Shown one piece after another: positions 36,155 through 49,900 of a stretch of 64,000 nt of DNA (the first letter of the stretch is position 1; every line of letters begins with the position of its first letter). This stretch comes from Emmonsiellopsis sp. PD_33 (Eukaryota > Ascomycota > Eurotiomycetes > Onygenales > Ajellomycetaceae). The notes under the pieces are model-generated. The model was not told where the DNA came from. It worked only from the letters and a program-made list of their open reading frames with translations, and searched no databases. The stretch covers positions 142,214 to 206,213 of the forward strand of contig JANTQF010000030.1 in the NCBI GenBank assembly GCA_032988165.1, written 5' to 3'. A program made the translations under genes and the position numbers.

Positions 36155-36765
36155 AAAAAAGGAAACAAACTCTTTCAGATCAGGAATTAAAGGGCATCAA
36201 GACCAAATTCATCCCCCCCCCCTTTTTTTTACACCTAACCACCCACCACCCATAAAAAGTGTAAATGCAAAAACGACCCCCATGAATTGGGAAATTAGCC
36301 AGAGAGAGTGAAATTAATGATGAAATTAATGTCTAAATAAAGCAAGCAGGCCTTGATGGATGGATGGATGGATGGAGAGAGTATTCATTATCAATTGCTA
36401 AAAAATATTCCTGGTCCTTTTGTTGAATCCACCCTGGTTTATCTGGTTATAGGTGATATATTAGGGAGAGGAAGTCATATCGGGTCATAGTTAATCAGAT
36501 CTCCAGGGCTCAGTCTGAAGTAGCGTATATGTATATAACTGTAAGGAGCAAGGGGGACAAGGAGGAAAAGGGCGGGTATTATGTCTGTTCACCTCTGAAT
36601 AATTGAGGAGAAATAATATCCACATCTCCCTTCCTCTCCATACGCCCCCGTCTCTTAAATAGACTAAGGTTATTATACATACATATCCAAACAACAGAGA
36701 CATTCCTTCCATCCGCATACTTCATAACTTCTACATAAGTTTTGCACATGGATATCCCCCCTCTT
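36155..36765. other. Convergent 3' region with a GATG tetranucleotide repeat
   Basis: 611 bp between two converging stops. It holds C and T homopolymer runs near 36211-36230 and about five GATG units near 36354-36375. No gene seen. Confidence 0.45.
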
Positions 36766-37467
36766 CTACTCCGCACTCCCAGTAAATGCCAAAACACCAA
36801 TAAGCGCAAGCACCCACCAATACCTATAAAACAAACCAAATCACATTAGCATTTCCCCCCTCCAAACCAAACCCAAAAAAAGATAACATAACCAAACACG
36901 AGAGAGGGGAACAAAAACTCACTTCTGCCAAAGCGGCTTCTCAACCTCCGCCTCGGGCACATTCCCATCCTCCCTCAAGACCACCGGCCGATTCAGCTGC
37001 GGATTGGGAGCTGTGTTCGGCCGCACGAACTCGATTCGTAACGGCTGCCCTGACGATGATGATCCCTTCTTATTCTTATCCCCTCCTACTACCACTGCCT
37101 CCTCCCCCGCCGATACAGCAGCTTGGTATACATTCCCGTCCGCGTCCAGATGCAGTGTGAGCGTCTGCGCGGGACTGGCGAATTGCGAGAGGGAGGTTAG
37201 GGTTCCTGACCAGGTGGAGGGGGAGGGGGAGAGGCCAATGCGGACGAGGGGGGTGGTGGAGTCGGAGGAGTCGGAGGGTTGTTGAGGGGGTGTGTAGGAG
37301 ACGATTGTCGATTTGAGGGTGGAGGGGTTGTAGGTGATTTGGGCGAGGGGGGAGGGGGATGAAGAGGGGGAGAGCGGCCAGTAGAATATTTCTGTCGATA
37401 CTGAGGAGGCGGAGGTGAGGGCGGAGAGGGAGAGGGAGAGGGAGAGGAGGGAGAGGGAGAGGCGCAT
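36766..37467 (-). CDS. ER membrane protein complex subunit 10-like protein
   Basis: Exons 37467-36923 and 36823-36766 join into 200 residues. A signal peptide is evident (MRLSLSLLSLSLSLSALTSA), then a lumenal beta-rich domain and a C-terminal membrane helix (KYWWVLALIGVLAFTGSAE). The segment RIEFVRPNTAPNPQLNRPVV followed by a Gln-Lys-Tyr-Trp-Trp membrane entry resembles EMC10-type subunits, which help insert membrane proteins in the ER. I rely on this architecture and the short motif, so other single-pass ER proteins are possible. The signal-peptide codons form a GGGAGA-type repeat (minus-strand TCTCCC), an unusual simple sequence at a start. Confidence 0.6.
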
Positions 37468-39100
37468 GGTGGGCGCTGGAAGAGAGGCGCGTCAGGGTTG
37501 GCCAACGATCGGGTTGAGGGCGTGGTTAGGGGGTTGATTAGTGGTGATGAGGAGATAGTGGAGGGTGGAATGGGGTGGTTATGCCATGCTCCGGGGGTGG
37601 ACAGCATCAATTGTGGTCGTTGATGTTGGTGTTTGGATATTCAGACGGGAGGCTGGGTCTGAAAGCAGAAGGTTAGGCGACCTTCTAGAAGGCTGGGTTG
37701 CCATTTCGGGACATCTAGCCGAGTTGAGGCTCAGAAACATCAACCTCAACTTCAATTTCAACGTCGACATCTAGTTAACATCTTCTTCTCTGCGGTTAAT
37801 TGGCATCAGGTGTCTTGACCAAGCCACTCTACGGTTGACAAACATGATTATGCAGCGTAAGCTAGTTACAATTCCGAAAACAGCACAAAACGCATTTGCC
37901 CCCACGAGCAATCCCGGTCTCGGGCGGTGAGTTGCAAACGGACAAAGACGCGAAGATCCCTCAACCTGCTCTCACGATGGAGGCCGGCCTAAGCATGCAG
38001 CGGCACGTTAGGTCAGCGTGACAGAGTCTTACACATTTCTCCGTGGGGGAGAACTCCCGGGGAGTTGGGGGCTGCCCGGATTGTTTTCTCCCAGCATATC
38101 TTCATCGCGGCCTCAACTCATCGGCTCCACCCTCCACGTCGTTAGGTCCCTGGGATCCCAACACATTGAAAAAGTGGGAACTCTGCACACCTGTCATCCG
38201 GGGGTCGGGAAGCGCAGCTTGGTTCTAAACCCATTGCACAGATCATCACCAATGCCATGAACTCGAGGCAATTGACTGCTGCCACCCAGCACACACACAC
38301 CGCGCACACGGCGTCGCAGATTTCTCCCCACACAACAACACACTCTGTAGGGCCGTATCCGTAGAGAGCTCAGGGCAGAACCCACAATTATCTCTGGCAG
38401 CTCTGGCAGACTGGGACTGTTATTATTAGTGTCGGTGGCGGTGGGGTCTCGTCTCTCTTGGCCCCAGGTCCAGAGCAAAACAAGCAAGGAAAACCGTCGA
38501 GGATCAGCTGTTGTGGTCGGACGAGAGCAGACGGTGTGTAAAAGTCAACCACATAAAAGCGTAGAAAGGGCCGCAGGTTGCGCGGTTGGGATAACAATTC
38601 CAAAAACAATCCCACGCTCCTCCATCCTCCGTCTTCCCGTTACATACAAAAACAAACTCCCCCGCGGTCCCGTCGCCCAATTGCTGTGCTGGTGAGCCGG
38701 CTAGTTAGTTATCTCAGCAGGCTGCATTGTTGCTGCTGGCTGTTCGCATTTCTCATCGCGGCTTTCGCTGCTTCGGTTCGTGTGTGGTACGTGAGACTCG
38801 GCGGCGGCGTCCAGTCCCCCTCGTTGCCCGCCAGCATCCCCCTGACAAGTTGACAAGTTGACGCCCATCACGCCTCCCACGCCCCAGACGACGACGCCGC
38901 CGCGAGGGGAAAAGCTTGCTGGTCATCGGACTGACCTGTTGCTAGATCAAGCGGTTCTAGACCTGCGCTTCCGCCGTGCTTGGCTCCAATCCCCCGGCCT
39001 GCTGCTGGTTATCCCAAGCCTCCCCGCGTCGCGCCCAGGCAGCCTGCATATCGTGAAATCTGAAGACTAGAAATAAAGGCCGCCCCCTCTCGCATCCGCC
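37468..39100. promoter_or_regulatory. Long divergent promoter between EMC10-like and FGGY kinase genes
   Basis: 1.6 kb between outward-pointing starts. It holds a CACACA run near 38289-38297 and a tandem TGACAAGT near 38841-38860. Several short open frames overlap on both strands with no protein-like character. I call no gene. Confidence 0.4.
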
Positions 39101-41080
39101 ATGGCTTCGCTCCCCTACCGTCGGGCTTCGCGCCAGATGTCCAGACAGGCCTCCATGGACCCCCGAAACGAAATCAGCCCGCAAATGGACCACTATATCG
39201 GCATCGATGTCGGCACCGGCAGCGCTAGGGCCTGCATTATCGATAACAAGGGCGATATCGTGGGCTTGGCCTCGGAGAATATTGGCCTTTGGCAGCCTCA
39301 GCAGGGGTACTATGTATGCCCTACTCCAGCGATATATACGGAACTATGGAAATATAAACATGGGTACTAACAGACTACTATTAGGAACAATCTACGGATG
39401 ATATCTGGCGCTGCATCTGTATCTCTGTCCAGAGAGCCATAAGCCAGCACAACATCAATCCCGCTTCAGTCCGTGGAATTGGCTTTGATGCCACCTGCTC
39501 TCTCGCAGTCTTCTCGCACGATGACGACGAGCCAGTCTCCGTCACCGGGCCCAATTTCGACACTGACCGCAACGTCGTCCTGTGGCTCGACCACCGTCCA
39601 GTAGAGGAAACCGAGAAGATCAATGCCACCGGCCACAACCTGCTCCGCTACGTTGGCGGCAAGATGTCCATCGAGATGGAGATCCCCAAGGTGCTTTGGC
39701 TCAAGAACAACATGCCCAAGGAACTTTTCGACCGCTGCAAATTCTACGACTTGACTGATGCTTTGACCCATATGGCGACAGGCAATGAGAAGAGAAGCTT
39801 CTGTAGCGTCGTTTGCAAGCAGGGATATGTCCCCGTGGGTGTGGATGGAAGTATCAAGGGTTGGCAGCCTGACTTTTTGAACGACATTGGGCTTGGAGAG
39901 CTATCTGAGGATGGATTCAAGCGCATGGGAGGTGTCAATGGCGAGGTGAGCATGATCCCACACTTTCCGTTCAATAGATTCGTCCTTTGAACCTCGCAGA
40001 ATCTTAGCTAACCCCTGATAGACTGGAGAATACCTAAGCGCCGGAGAGCTGGTAGGCACCCTCTGCGAGAAGGCGGCCAGCGCACTCGGCCTCCCCGCCG
40101 GAATTGCCGTAGGAAGCGGTGTCATTGACGCATACGCCGGCTGGATCGGTACCGTTGGCGCAAAAGTCCAACTTGGCTCCGAACAATTGAGCTCAGACGC
40201 AGCAAAGAACGACCGGTCCCAGGCATTCACCCGTCTCGCTGCCGTGGCTGGCACCTCGACCTGCCATCTCGCAATGTCTCCAAACCCCGTCTTCGTCCCC
40301 GGCGTCTGGGGCCCATACCGCGACACCATCATCCCAGGCTTCTGGATGGCTGAAGGCGGCCAATCCGCTACTGGCGAGCTGCTCAAGCACGTCATCGAAA
40401 CACACCCAGCCTTCAACCAGGCCCTCTCCGTCGCGGAATCCTACCACACAAACATCTACGACTATCTCAACGAGCACCTCAACGAAATGGTCCTGGAACA
40501 AAAAGCGCCCTCGGTCTCCTACCTAGGCCGCCACTTCTTCTTCTACGGCGACCTCTTCGGCAACCGCTCCCCAATCGCCGACGCCAGCATGTCTGGCTCC
40601 GTCATCGGCCTGTCCAGCGATAAATCCGTCAGCGGGCTCGCGCTGTACTACTACGCAACCCTCGAATTCATCGCCCTGCAAACCAAGCAGATCATCGACA
40701 CCATGAACAAATCCGGCCACAACATCACCTCAATCTTCATGTCGGGCTCCCAATGCCAGAACGACATCCTCATGAAACTCATAGCGTCCGCCTGCGACAT
40801 GCCCGTGCTCATCCCGCGCTACGTGCACGCAGCCGTCTGCCACGGCGCCGCGATGCTGGGAGCCAAGGCCGCCAGCGCGGACAAAGATGGCAAGACGGAG
40901 GATCTGTGGGATATCATGGACCGCATGAGCAAGCCTGGCAAAGCGGTGCAGCCTAGCGAGGATAAGCATGAGAAGGCCCTGTTGGAGGTCAAGTATAAGG
41001 TGTTTTTGGAGCAGTGCTATAAGCAGCAGGAGTATCGGAAGGATGTGGACGCGGCGATTAATGAGTGGGGGAAGAAGTAG
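39101..41080 (+). CDS. FGGY-family pentulose (D-ribulose) kinase
   Basis: Exons 39101-39313, 39385-39945 and 40022-41080 join into 610 residues. It belongs to the FGGY carbohydrate kinases and is closest in layout to yeast YDR109C and human FGGY, which phosphorylate D-ribulose; the exact substrate here is inferred. Visible blocks are YIGIDVGTGSARACIID (phosphate-binding loop of the first domain), DATCSLAVF, VVLWLDHRPVEET with the likely catalytic Asp, GVIDAYAGWIGTVGA, MAEGGQSATGELL and the second-domain loop SIFMSGSQCQNDILMKLIAS. A 25-residue Arg/Ser-rich N-terminal extension precedes the domain. The ATG at 39101 has a good context (GCCATGG). Confidence 0.92.
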
Positions 41081-42081
41081 AAGTGTAGTTGATTGATTGA
41101 TTTATTGATGCATGTCGTTAGGAGAGACGAAATTTAATGATGGGTACGGGGTAGGTGGGTAGGCGGATATCTGTCTGCGTTCCCTTTTTTTTTACGATGA
41201 TGACGATGATCAAAAAAATTTCCTACATTCACGTTAATGTTCACGTTCACGTTCGGATTCATCTTTATTCTGTTCTTTTCATATGAGCCGGGCCGCCTCT
41301 CTTTTAACCCGTTATGGCAGTTGTTTTCTTCTCTTTTAATTGCGATATACCTAGCGGCGGTTTCTATCTGGGGATTACTCATAGAGGTAGAATATATCCC
41401 GGGCGGGTGGCCTTCCTTCTATCTCTATCTAGCTAGGGACATGCTCTACACGCGCGGATGGGTAGTTTAGTTGTTAATGGTGATAACACTTTGAAGTGGT
41501 TATGTTTATCGAGATCCTTGGTGGTGCAGACCCCTAGGAGTATTACAGTAAAAGGGGGTGGGATAAACGAATGCATGAACTTCTTTTGTTCGAGGTTTTC
41601 ATATGTTTCTACTGCCTGTTAATAGTTGGAGATTTATGGTAATTTATGGGGAATCAATATAATAGAAGAGTTAAAACATTAAAAGATATTTATTAAATCT
41701 GGTTATTTTAAAGATTAACCTCCTAATATAAACAGTAAATGAGGAATCTACCTTTATACATATAAGAATGTGGGTACACACATAGATATAAAAATCATTA
41801 ACTAAACATGAAATCATATATGCATGTCATATCCACTGGCCTACGCAGAGGTAACGCGGCACTTCCAAGGTTGAATTAACAACTAATAGGGGAATGAACG
41901 AAGGTCATATCCACAGCCAGACGTCTGGAATGCCATATTCCAAGAACCAGAGCTCTTTCATCCAATAAGTGGTAACTTGTATTGTATCGTAGCCTCATAA
42001 TATGTTCCTAGCAACGGATATCAGCCAGACATTACTGAAAAGAGACATCCCATCACTGCTTATCTATCATGGAGGGTATTA
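41081..42081. other. Convergent spacer, partly AT-rich
   Basis: 1 kb between two converging stops. The first half holds TGATT and GATGAC repeats and the second half (about 41560-41830) is distinctly AT-rich, yet without the CpG loss of the transposon blocks. No gene seen. Confidence 0.4.
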
Positions 42082-45000
42082 TCAATCAACATCCCAATCA
42101 TCAATGGGAAATACTCCTTCGCCTCCACCTTCGTGCCCCCCCTTGGCCTCATCACCTAGTGCAGCGTTCTCAATCCGAAACAGTATATTCTTCGACGCCT
42201 TTGCAAGCTGATAGATCAAATCGAGAAGTTCATACTCCTGGGTAACGCTGCGGGACTGAACGCACCCAGCGGAAATCGCTTGGATTTTTTTCAGCCATTG
42301 AGCCCGAGTATCATCCTCATTGGTAATATCTAACCGCGACATGCAAGTAATCCAAAGTTCTAGCATGGCTGGTGTATCGGGGGCATTGATTGCAGACGGG
42401 TCGTATTGTTTCATCCATTTGGCGTGCTCGATTTGAAGCGTTTGCCGCCGAGTGTGAGTATGATCACCGTTCTTTATATCTCCATGGGCAGGGAAACGCT
42501 GAGGTAAAATTCCGCGGAGAGAGATGGTGTGGGGGGCGCTCGCATATGGACGTGGGATACCAAGCGGGCGAGTCTGTGGGATCAAACTTGTGGAGTTCCG
42601 GAGCGGGAATTCTTCTAGGATGGTTTCGGCCTGGAATGCCAATGTGAGATGCCTAAGAGACTGTATGTATTCTTGGTGAATAAAGTGAACCATCGCGAAG
42701 CGCTTGTTCATGCCCCGCATCCATGCAGGGTTACCCAGGAGGTCCTCCATGATGGTTATGTCAAGAAATCGTGACCATCCTTGGAAGCCTTGTCCGACGT
42801 CGTCAATCAACCGTACAAGATCGATCAGCTTCTGGAAGGATTCCGTATTAATGGCCTGCTTGGAGGATATAATATGGCTTAGAATTATATCCACACAACT
42901 TAGCACCGAATTGCATGTTCTGGTCACCGCCTCAGCAAAGTCCGGGGGCCGCGCAATTATAGAAGTTGGTCGACCCTGATCATTCCTCCCGAAGCTATTA
43001 GAGATATACGGCGTGCTGAATCTGCGGTCGTCCTCTGCTTCGCACCATTCCCTACTGGCCTTCTTGAAAGGGACAATGTAATTCTTAACACCTGAGTGAA
43101 GCAAAAGACCCGTAAGACCTTTGGAATTTTGATGGTGCATTCGGCAACAGAGATCAAGGTAATTGGACACGGCTCGAATTTCAAGGTGGGAAAAGTGCGC
43201 TAAGGACAAGCCGTTTGTTAGGGGTGGAACTGCCAGTTTCCAGTACTGCTCGAAAGACATGAGAGAACATAATTTGTGTTTTACTATTGTTTCCAGAAAC
43301 GAGATCTCTTCCGGGACGTTCTCGCCTAGACGGGAAAAGAAAACAACAAGCCGAGTTAAGAGGGCAACAGCTGGACGGTTTCGTTCCATAGTCAGCTTTG
43401 AAGGTTCGTGATTAGATGCCGTATCCAAGTCTGGGTGGTAGAATACCCCCCTTTCTGATTTCTGTGCAACTGTGTTGATAATAGCCAGGATTAAGCTAGT
43501 GAACATAACAAGGTAAATGGCCTTGTCTGGTGTCCATTTCTTTATCACGGGTGAGGGAACAAGGAGGTCCTCGATTTCGCGCATGGTACGTCCGTCCAGA
43601 TTCCATAGCGAATGAAGCTTTGACAGAGCCTTCATCGTCCCTGCTTGGAGGGATCCGAGAAAGTCTGACGGAGGAGCTAAGGCCGATGAATTGGGACACA
43701 AAACCGTCGTGAGAGCTTTCTGGAATACGCCATTCGTGCGCGAGGAAATGACAAATTCTGCAATGGCAGACAAACAAAGTGCAAGGAGAAGGCTTCGAAC
43801 TTCAAGTGGAACACCGTTCGGGGCTTGTTCGTACCGGGCCAGATTCAGAGCAAATCCCTGCATATGTGGATATAATCGCTGGAGTGTTGGGTTGTGTGCG
43901 TTGGGTTCGGGGTGCCACAAAGACGCAGCGCTTCGATGCATCTGTAGAGGGTAGGCTTGATAGATGAGTATACCACAGAGATTTATGCACCTGGACAATT
44001 CATCTGGCTGGTGATTGAGCCTTGTTCGTATCCATTCGTGCACGAGAGGGTGTAGCGATAATGACTGATGTGTGGCATCTCTTGTAACTAGCGAAAGAGA
44101 GCTAAGGACTCCCACATTGATACGGAACGAAGAACGACGCATCAAAAACTGAATCTCGCTTAACCACTTTTTATCTAGGATTCGGGAACCCTGATAGGTC
44201 CCGTACGTCCAGAGACAGCTTTTTGACGCTAGATATAGGACATCTTCGGGAATATCGGTATGAGCAAAGAACCCGAGAAGCTGGAGTAGCGCTGCAGCGT
44301 CTGGGCGGTTCTTCATCAGGTAATCTAGTGTGATTTCCCACGTTGTCATAACCGATTCGGGGTACTCTGGATTCGCTTCCTTAAATCGCAGCAAATCCTC
44401 TCGGTCTTCTCGATGAGCCGTAAGAAGCTCCAAGTATTCAGCGCATGTCAAGGGGTCATTTTCCCTGATGAAGGCTGCTGCTTGACTAAGAGCAAGAGGA
44501 AAGCCAGCTAAATCACGGACAATATCTCGAATAGCTCCATATTCAGAGTGTTGTCTAACATCACTATGTAATACACCGGAACCTTGGTGACGCTGCCGCA
44601 TGAACAGAAGCTCGGCGTCGGCTTGGGGAGGGTTTGATAACTCGAATCCATGCATGGCAATTGTGCCAATGGACCTTCTGTCCCGCGAGGTAAATATTAC
44701 CTTGCCATTCCGACCAGTGGGAATAAACTTTTGTACGTCGAGTGATATGGTGTCGAAGTTATCGAAAACCAATATCCAGTCATCCTGCGATGAAATCCAG
44801 GCCTTGACCAAGTCAGTTTCTTGACCCGGTTGCAAATAAGAGCTTAGGCGTGATATAACGTCCTTGTGCTTGCCTGATCCTTTATGTTGATCAACGAAAC
44901 GTCGGATAGCTCGTGCTGGTTCCTGATATTGTGATACTAGTTCACCTAACCCAGTTGCTGTGAACCAAAATATCTCGGCCTTCCGCTCCTCTCGCGCCCT

Positions 45001-46376
45001 ATGGCAATATTCCGTGACGCACTGGGTTTTCCTAGTCAAGAATTTACCAAGTCAGCCACAAATGAATATCCAGAGTTCAGGGATGAGGTGTGAAATACCC
45101 TACACCACCAAGACCATGTATCACGACACGGTGGGGGTAGTCACAGCCCTGATCAGCTGCTTCTTTCAGGCGATAATCGATCAACCGTAACCCTCCCTTC
45201 CTCCCTGTAAAGTTGGGGTTACGCGGTTTTCGAAAGAAAGAGTCGCGGATATCCTGCATGGGATCATGTACTTGGATGGCTGGTCCAGTTAGTCTATCTA
45301 ATAGTAACTAGCTCATTGTCTGCGTTGATGTTTAAGAAAATCACCAACGAACCTCCCTTGGGAGTTGGACTAGCCAACCCGGAGACTATGGGCGGATGCA
45401 CACGTTCCTTTTCTTTAGCTGCTGGCTTTTCCGCAACATCGCTCGTAGGGATGGTCAACACCAACTCTTTGGCGCAGGAGGCCGCGGTAAGAGCTGCATA
45501 GGACTGCCATTGTTTGTTCTTATGGGAGTCTGAATAGTCGCAGATGCCCCTGACCACTAAAAATGGAAAGATATCCATAAGGCCTGCAGCCTCCATCTCA
45601 AAGCACAGCACCCCCAGCTCTTTTTGCAAGCGGTCCCTCGTAGCGCCATGCTTCATTACCTGATTTGCTGATGCTATAAGGCCAAAGTGGATTACAGGAT
45701 CAGTTCCTGTCCGCGGTGGCCTGTGTATCAGCTTTTCATTATCACATGAAATGCATGTAACGGCCGCGCCCTTGTGATCATATTTGGGATCGAACAGTAT
45801 GTCTAGTGCGGCACCTGGATAAACCGCGGCCTCCCGGAGGCGGGGATATTTCGTTGAAATGCCCGAGAGGTGTTTGGATAACCTCACTTGCTCCAGTAAG
45901 CACCTCGTTTCAAGCGAGGCTACTGCTCCTAGCAATGCAGGGGAGGGTTTGTTTAGCGATTTGGTCCGTTCAAAACGGCCACCTCTCACTGTCTTGCCAA
46001 AGTCATATTGTATCACTCCGCCGGTAGAGCCGCTAGGTTTGCTGACAACGACGTCTCCTAGCCTTATATCGGCAGCGGGGTTCGGGGCGCCGCCTGCGAC
46101 CCCAACCAGCAACCCGCATTGTATGGAAGTGAAGGTTGAACGCATCTGGGAAGCAATAACAGCGGCGGATGCCGTTCCAATGGTCCCAAGACATACGAGT
46201 ACCACATTGTGGGAGCCGATATGGCCGAGTGAGTAAATGTTGTTATCTTGAGGCGGCGGCGGAGAGAGTGGACCATGGACTTCGTCTAGCATCGCCGTGG
46301 CCGCGGCCATTTCTGTGGGTAGGGCACAGATCCATCCTATTGTATACTCGTCGGCTCGGCGGGACGTGGTCGTCAT
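42082..46376 (-). CDS. NLR-like receptor: nucleoside phosphorylase domain plus NB-ARC
   Basis: Exons 46376-45353, 45297-45099 and 45031-42082 join in frame into 1390 residues. Residues ~10-320 form a PNP_UDP-type domain (YTIGWICALPTEMAAA, GLLVGVAGGAPN, DIRLGDVVVS, FEMEAAGLMD, RGICDYSDSHKN). Residues ~390-700 form an NB-ARC-type ATPase with P-loop HGLGGVGKTQ, Walker B ILVFDNFD, an RNBS-like KVIFTSRD and a SLHPLVHEWIR motif like the fungal MHD equivalent. The remaining ~690 residues are helical but show neither TPR nor ankyrin nor WD repeats. Fungal proteins of this layout act in non-self recognition and programmed cell death; this role is inferred. The second intron splits the P-loop codons. 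It lies downstream of the VNX1-type gene on the same strand. Confidence 0.85.
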
Positions 46377-46998
46377 AGCAGTGACGTTCGTTTCATAACG
46401 ACGCCGGGCAAAGCCCGGGATGTTTATCGTGATGGCAGCAATTGCATGTCAACGGGATGTTGCGAAATACCTGGAGCTATTATTAGGCAACTCCTTCCTG
46501 GACTAGCGCGAGGCTGGCTGGCATCCGACCTCACCCCTTGAGCCAAACACATTTTCAATCCTATGCATAGATATACCATTAAATTTTAGAATTAACCCTA
46601 ACCACATATATCACCTATATCACAATAAGTATCCGTCTCATACATCCATGCAATGCCATTTGCCAACCACCCCACCGCCCCTAGCCGTTTCCCTACCCCC
46701 TTCCCGTCCCAAAATCCACCCCAGCCTGAACAAAAAAAATAACCGGAACAATGGCGGGGGGTATTGCGAAAGCTAAACCGACTATTATGTACATACAATA
46801 ATACACGTATGTGAACGACGAATGAAACACACAAAAGACTCCCGTGCTAGATGCCATTTATGAATCAGCACGAACAGGAGATAGATTCGCCTTAACCACA
46901 CCTCAGCACACCAAAATTTATTCCTCACACTCGCTTTAAACGGTTCTGCTGACCGTTGCCACTCTGAAATGCCCTTAGCTGGCTAGGTAGGTGTCTAC
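46377..46998. promoter_or_regulatory. NLR gene promoter and antiporter 3' region
   Basis: 622 bp between two minus-strand genes. It is moderately AT-rich with no recognisable element. Confidence 0.35.
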
Positions 46999-49900
46999 CT
47001 AATAGGCGCGCCCCGAACTGCCCCTACCGACTGTGCGGAATGTTTCACCCGACGGGAGGGCCAAGCTGTTCAACGGATCAACGCTCATAGCGTCTATGTT
47101 ATTGAAGTCCGAAAGAAAGAACCCGACGATCACAAACAAGTATGTGAGGACTAGGATAGAGCCTTTGAAGTAGTTGCTCTTTCCTTCGCCATACATGTAG
47201 GAAAGGAGAAAGACACAGAGGATGACTGTGATCATGTCCCATTGGGGGAAGATCAGGCTGTATTGAAAATCAGCAAAGATCATTGTTATATAGGGGGGAC
47301 AGGCAGCAAGCATCTAAGACTTACTTGAAGGAGTGGCTTGTGAGTAGTTTCGGGTCTACAAACTGGGCATAGATGGCGCTGAACAGTACCAGAGCTGGTA
47401 TTTGCAAAAGACACACTTGTAGGGCGTATGCAGAACCAATTTCCATGGACAGGGCAATATTTCCGTTCATCGCGAAAGAGATGGCATTCTGGGGGGACAA
47501 TGCAGTTAGTTGGTATTCTAGTTGCTGGCAGATACAGGAACCAACAGCTCTGGGGATGTAGAGATCAACTCACCAGGAACTCGGTGGTATTTGGCACGAG
47601 CGCAAATAGAGTAATGCCTAGAAACTTTTCATCGATATCAATGTTATCAAGAACGGTATCAACCGTGTTGACCAGTATTTCCGCAATCACTGCATATAAA
47701 AAAGTTGCGACAAGAAGGATAATGGAACTTTTGGCTTTGCTCCAATTTGGCGCATCATGACCGCCTGAAGCAACGTGCGTCTCAGCAGTATATACCGCAG
47801 GTTCCTCCCCGTCTTCAAGTATAGGGGCATTTGGTCCGCCAGCTGGCTTTCTTGTAGAATGCTCTGGGGTATTAGCGGCGACTGGCGCCTTTCTGCTTCG
47901 AGTAGCATCACGAGCGGCAACAGTGGCGGCAGTGGCAGCCACTTCCGTAACCTGGCGAACAAACATTTCATTTTGTTCGTCAGAGAGACCTGGTAAAGAC
48001 AGGCTCGGTCGATTGTCTTGACTTTTCGGAGGCACAAGATGGGGGGTGGCACCCTGGCGTTGAGGAGAACGTGAAGGTTGCTCCCAGGCAGAATCATCGG
48101 TGGTTGGGCCGAGGCCGACATGTTTCAATGATTGACCTAAAATGCGAGCATATAATTGAGATTCTCGAATAGATCCCTTTGGTTGAGAAGTTCCACTTTG
48201 GCTAACCTGTCCATTAGAGGACACATGTAGTTTTGTTCCAGGGAGCGAAAGGGTAGAATCCTGCATTGGAATATGGGGCGTTTGGGCGTGCGATACCTTC
48301 TTCTCATCTCCTTCACTAGACCAGATGACCGCCGCATGGGTTCTCAAAGTAAACCAGAGGCCGATAACATAGGATAGAAAAAGTAGGACGGCTGCAAACC
48401 AAGAGTATGGCTGGACGGCTTGCAGGAAAAACTTATCCTTCAGCGCGGGTTCCTGTGAGAAGTAACAACGACGACAGTCCCTTTTTCCTTCAAGACTGGA
48501 AAAGGCGCATGACATGCACTTCAATTCATGCTATACGAAAACCCATAAGCATCACAAACTAAGTAAAAGTCAAGGGTTGGGGGAAGAAAGACGGCACTCA
48601 CACTACCATAGACTTGGTAAAACAAAGTCGGGCCGAATGCCGCGATAACTGCGAACAGGAGCATTGTTGAGGTAACACCCGCTGATTTAACGTTGAAACG
48701 CTGTGTTTTCCGAATCATAGCGCCAAAGCACATGGACAGGCCGGGAAGGAAAAGAATGCCAGCAAATATGCTACCAATGATACTGCCCTCAACGAGCTGG
48801 GCTTTACCTTCTGTTAACGCAATGCAGTACAGGTATACTTCAACCACTGTCGAGAAAAATGCGTTGACGGCAGCACCAAGCCCCATTGACGACTGGGCGG
48901 ATATGGAGGCAACAGCCTGTCCGATGAAATAGGCCAGAGGGATAACAGAGAAGATAGCCAGTGTGAAGATCAAACCAGGATGGGTTAGCCATGTCTTTAT
49001 CCCCAGAACAGTGCCTAAAAGCCAATAATCCATGATAGTGAACAACACCACGGCAAGGAGATTGATGAAGAAGATGTTTGTTCCATCAAGGGTATATTTC
49101 CAGTACTTTAGGCCGGCTGCACGGTAGGTACAGAGGAGGATCGAGGAAGAAGGTCGAGAAGGAGACCGGGTATAGGTACTATCAGAGTGGAACGAAAGTG
49201 CCAGTGGATGGCGGCGGAGATGGTAGAATAAGATGAGGGTTACTCTACCCATAGGAATCCAGAATACCATCATCCAGCAAATGAGAGAGACAAGGAGCAG
49301 CAGCGGACCGACGAGGAAGTAGAAAAACGTATAAAAGATTACTCTTCCAATCGTCCACTCTCCTCGGCCAAAAAAGCGTCGTTTGGTCCTCGATGATATA
49401 AAATCATCTTGAGATCCTCTTCCAGTTCTACCTAACAGGCTATCGGTCTCGCTTGCTGATTCGAGGCTATTCCTACGGCGACCCACTAGCGAACGGCCTG
49501 GAATAGGCCCAAAGAAAAGTCTCCCGTGTTCAAGGTCCCCGCTCTGCCACTGTTCATACTCGCTGATACTACGGCCTTCACCTTCATCTTCATCGGCATA
49601 GTTTTCGTCAGATTCGAGACGAACGAAGGACCCAAAGGGGTAGAGGATATAGAGCGATAGGTCGGAAAACACTTTCCCATAAGCAGTGGCATCTGGGGAG
49701 AACCCAAAGAGAAAGCAAGCAAGAGCGGCGAGGAGGGCTGCCAGTGCCAGCCACCAACCGAAAAGAAATGACCACAGTAGATTGGCCATAAATAACCAAC
49801 TGCTCACCCGTTCTCCAGGCACGGAATGAATATCACCCTCTGCAGTTTTCTCCACAGATCGAAACTTCTTGTACAAAGCAGGCTTCCAAATCCTGATGCC

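Noticed and set aside
35725..36168. Minus-strand frame coding a long Ser run
   Set aside because: Pure shadow of the GAT/GAC repeat in the F-box gene.
41455..41530. tRNA-like pattern with a possible TGA anticodon loop
   Set aside because: Anticodon stem has mismatches, and no proper T-arm or acceptor stem can be drawn.
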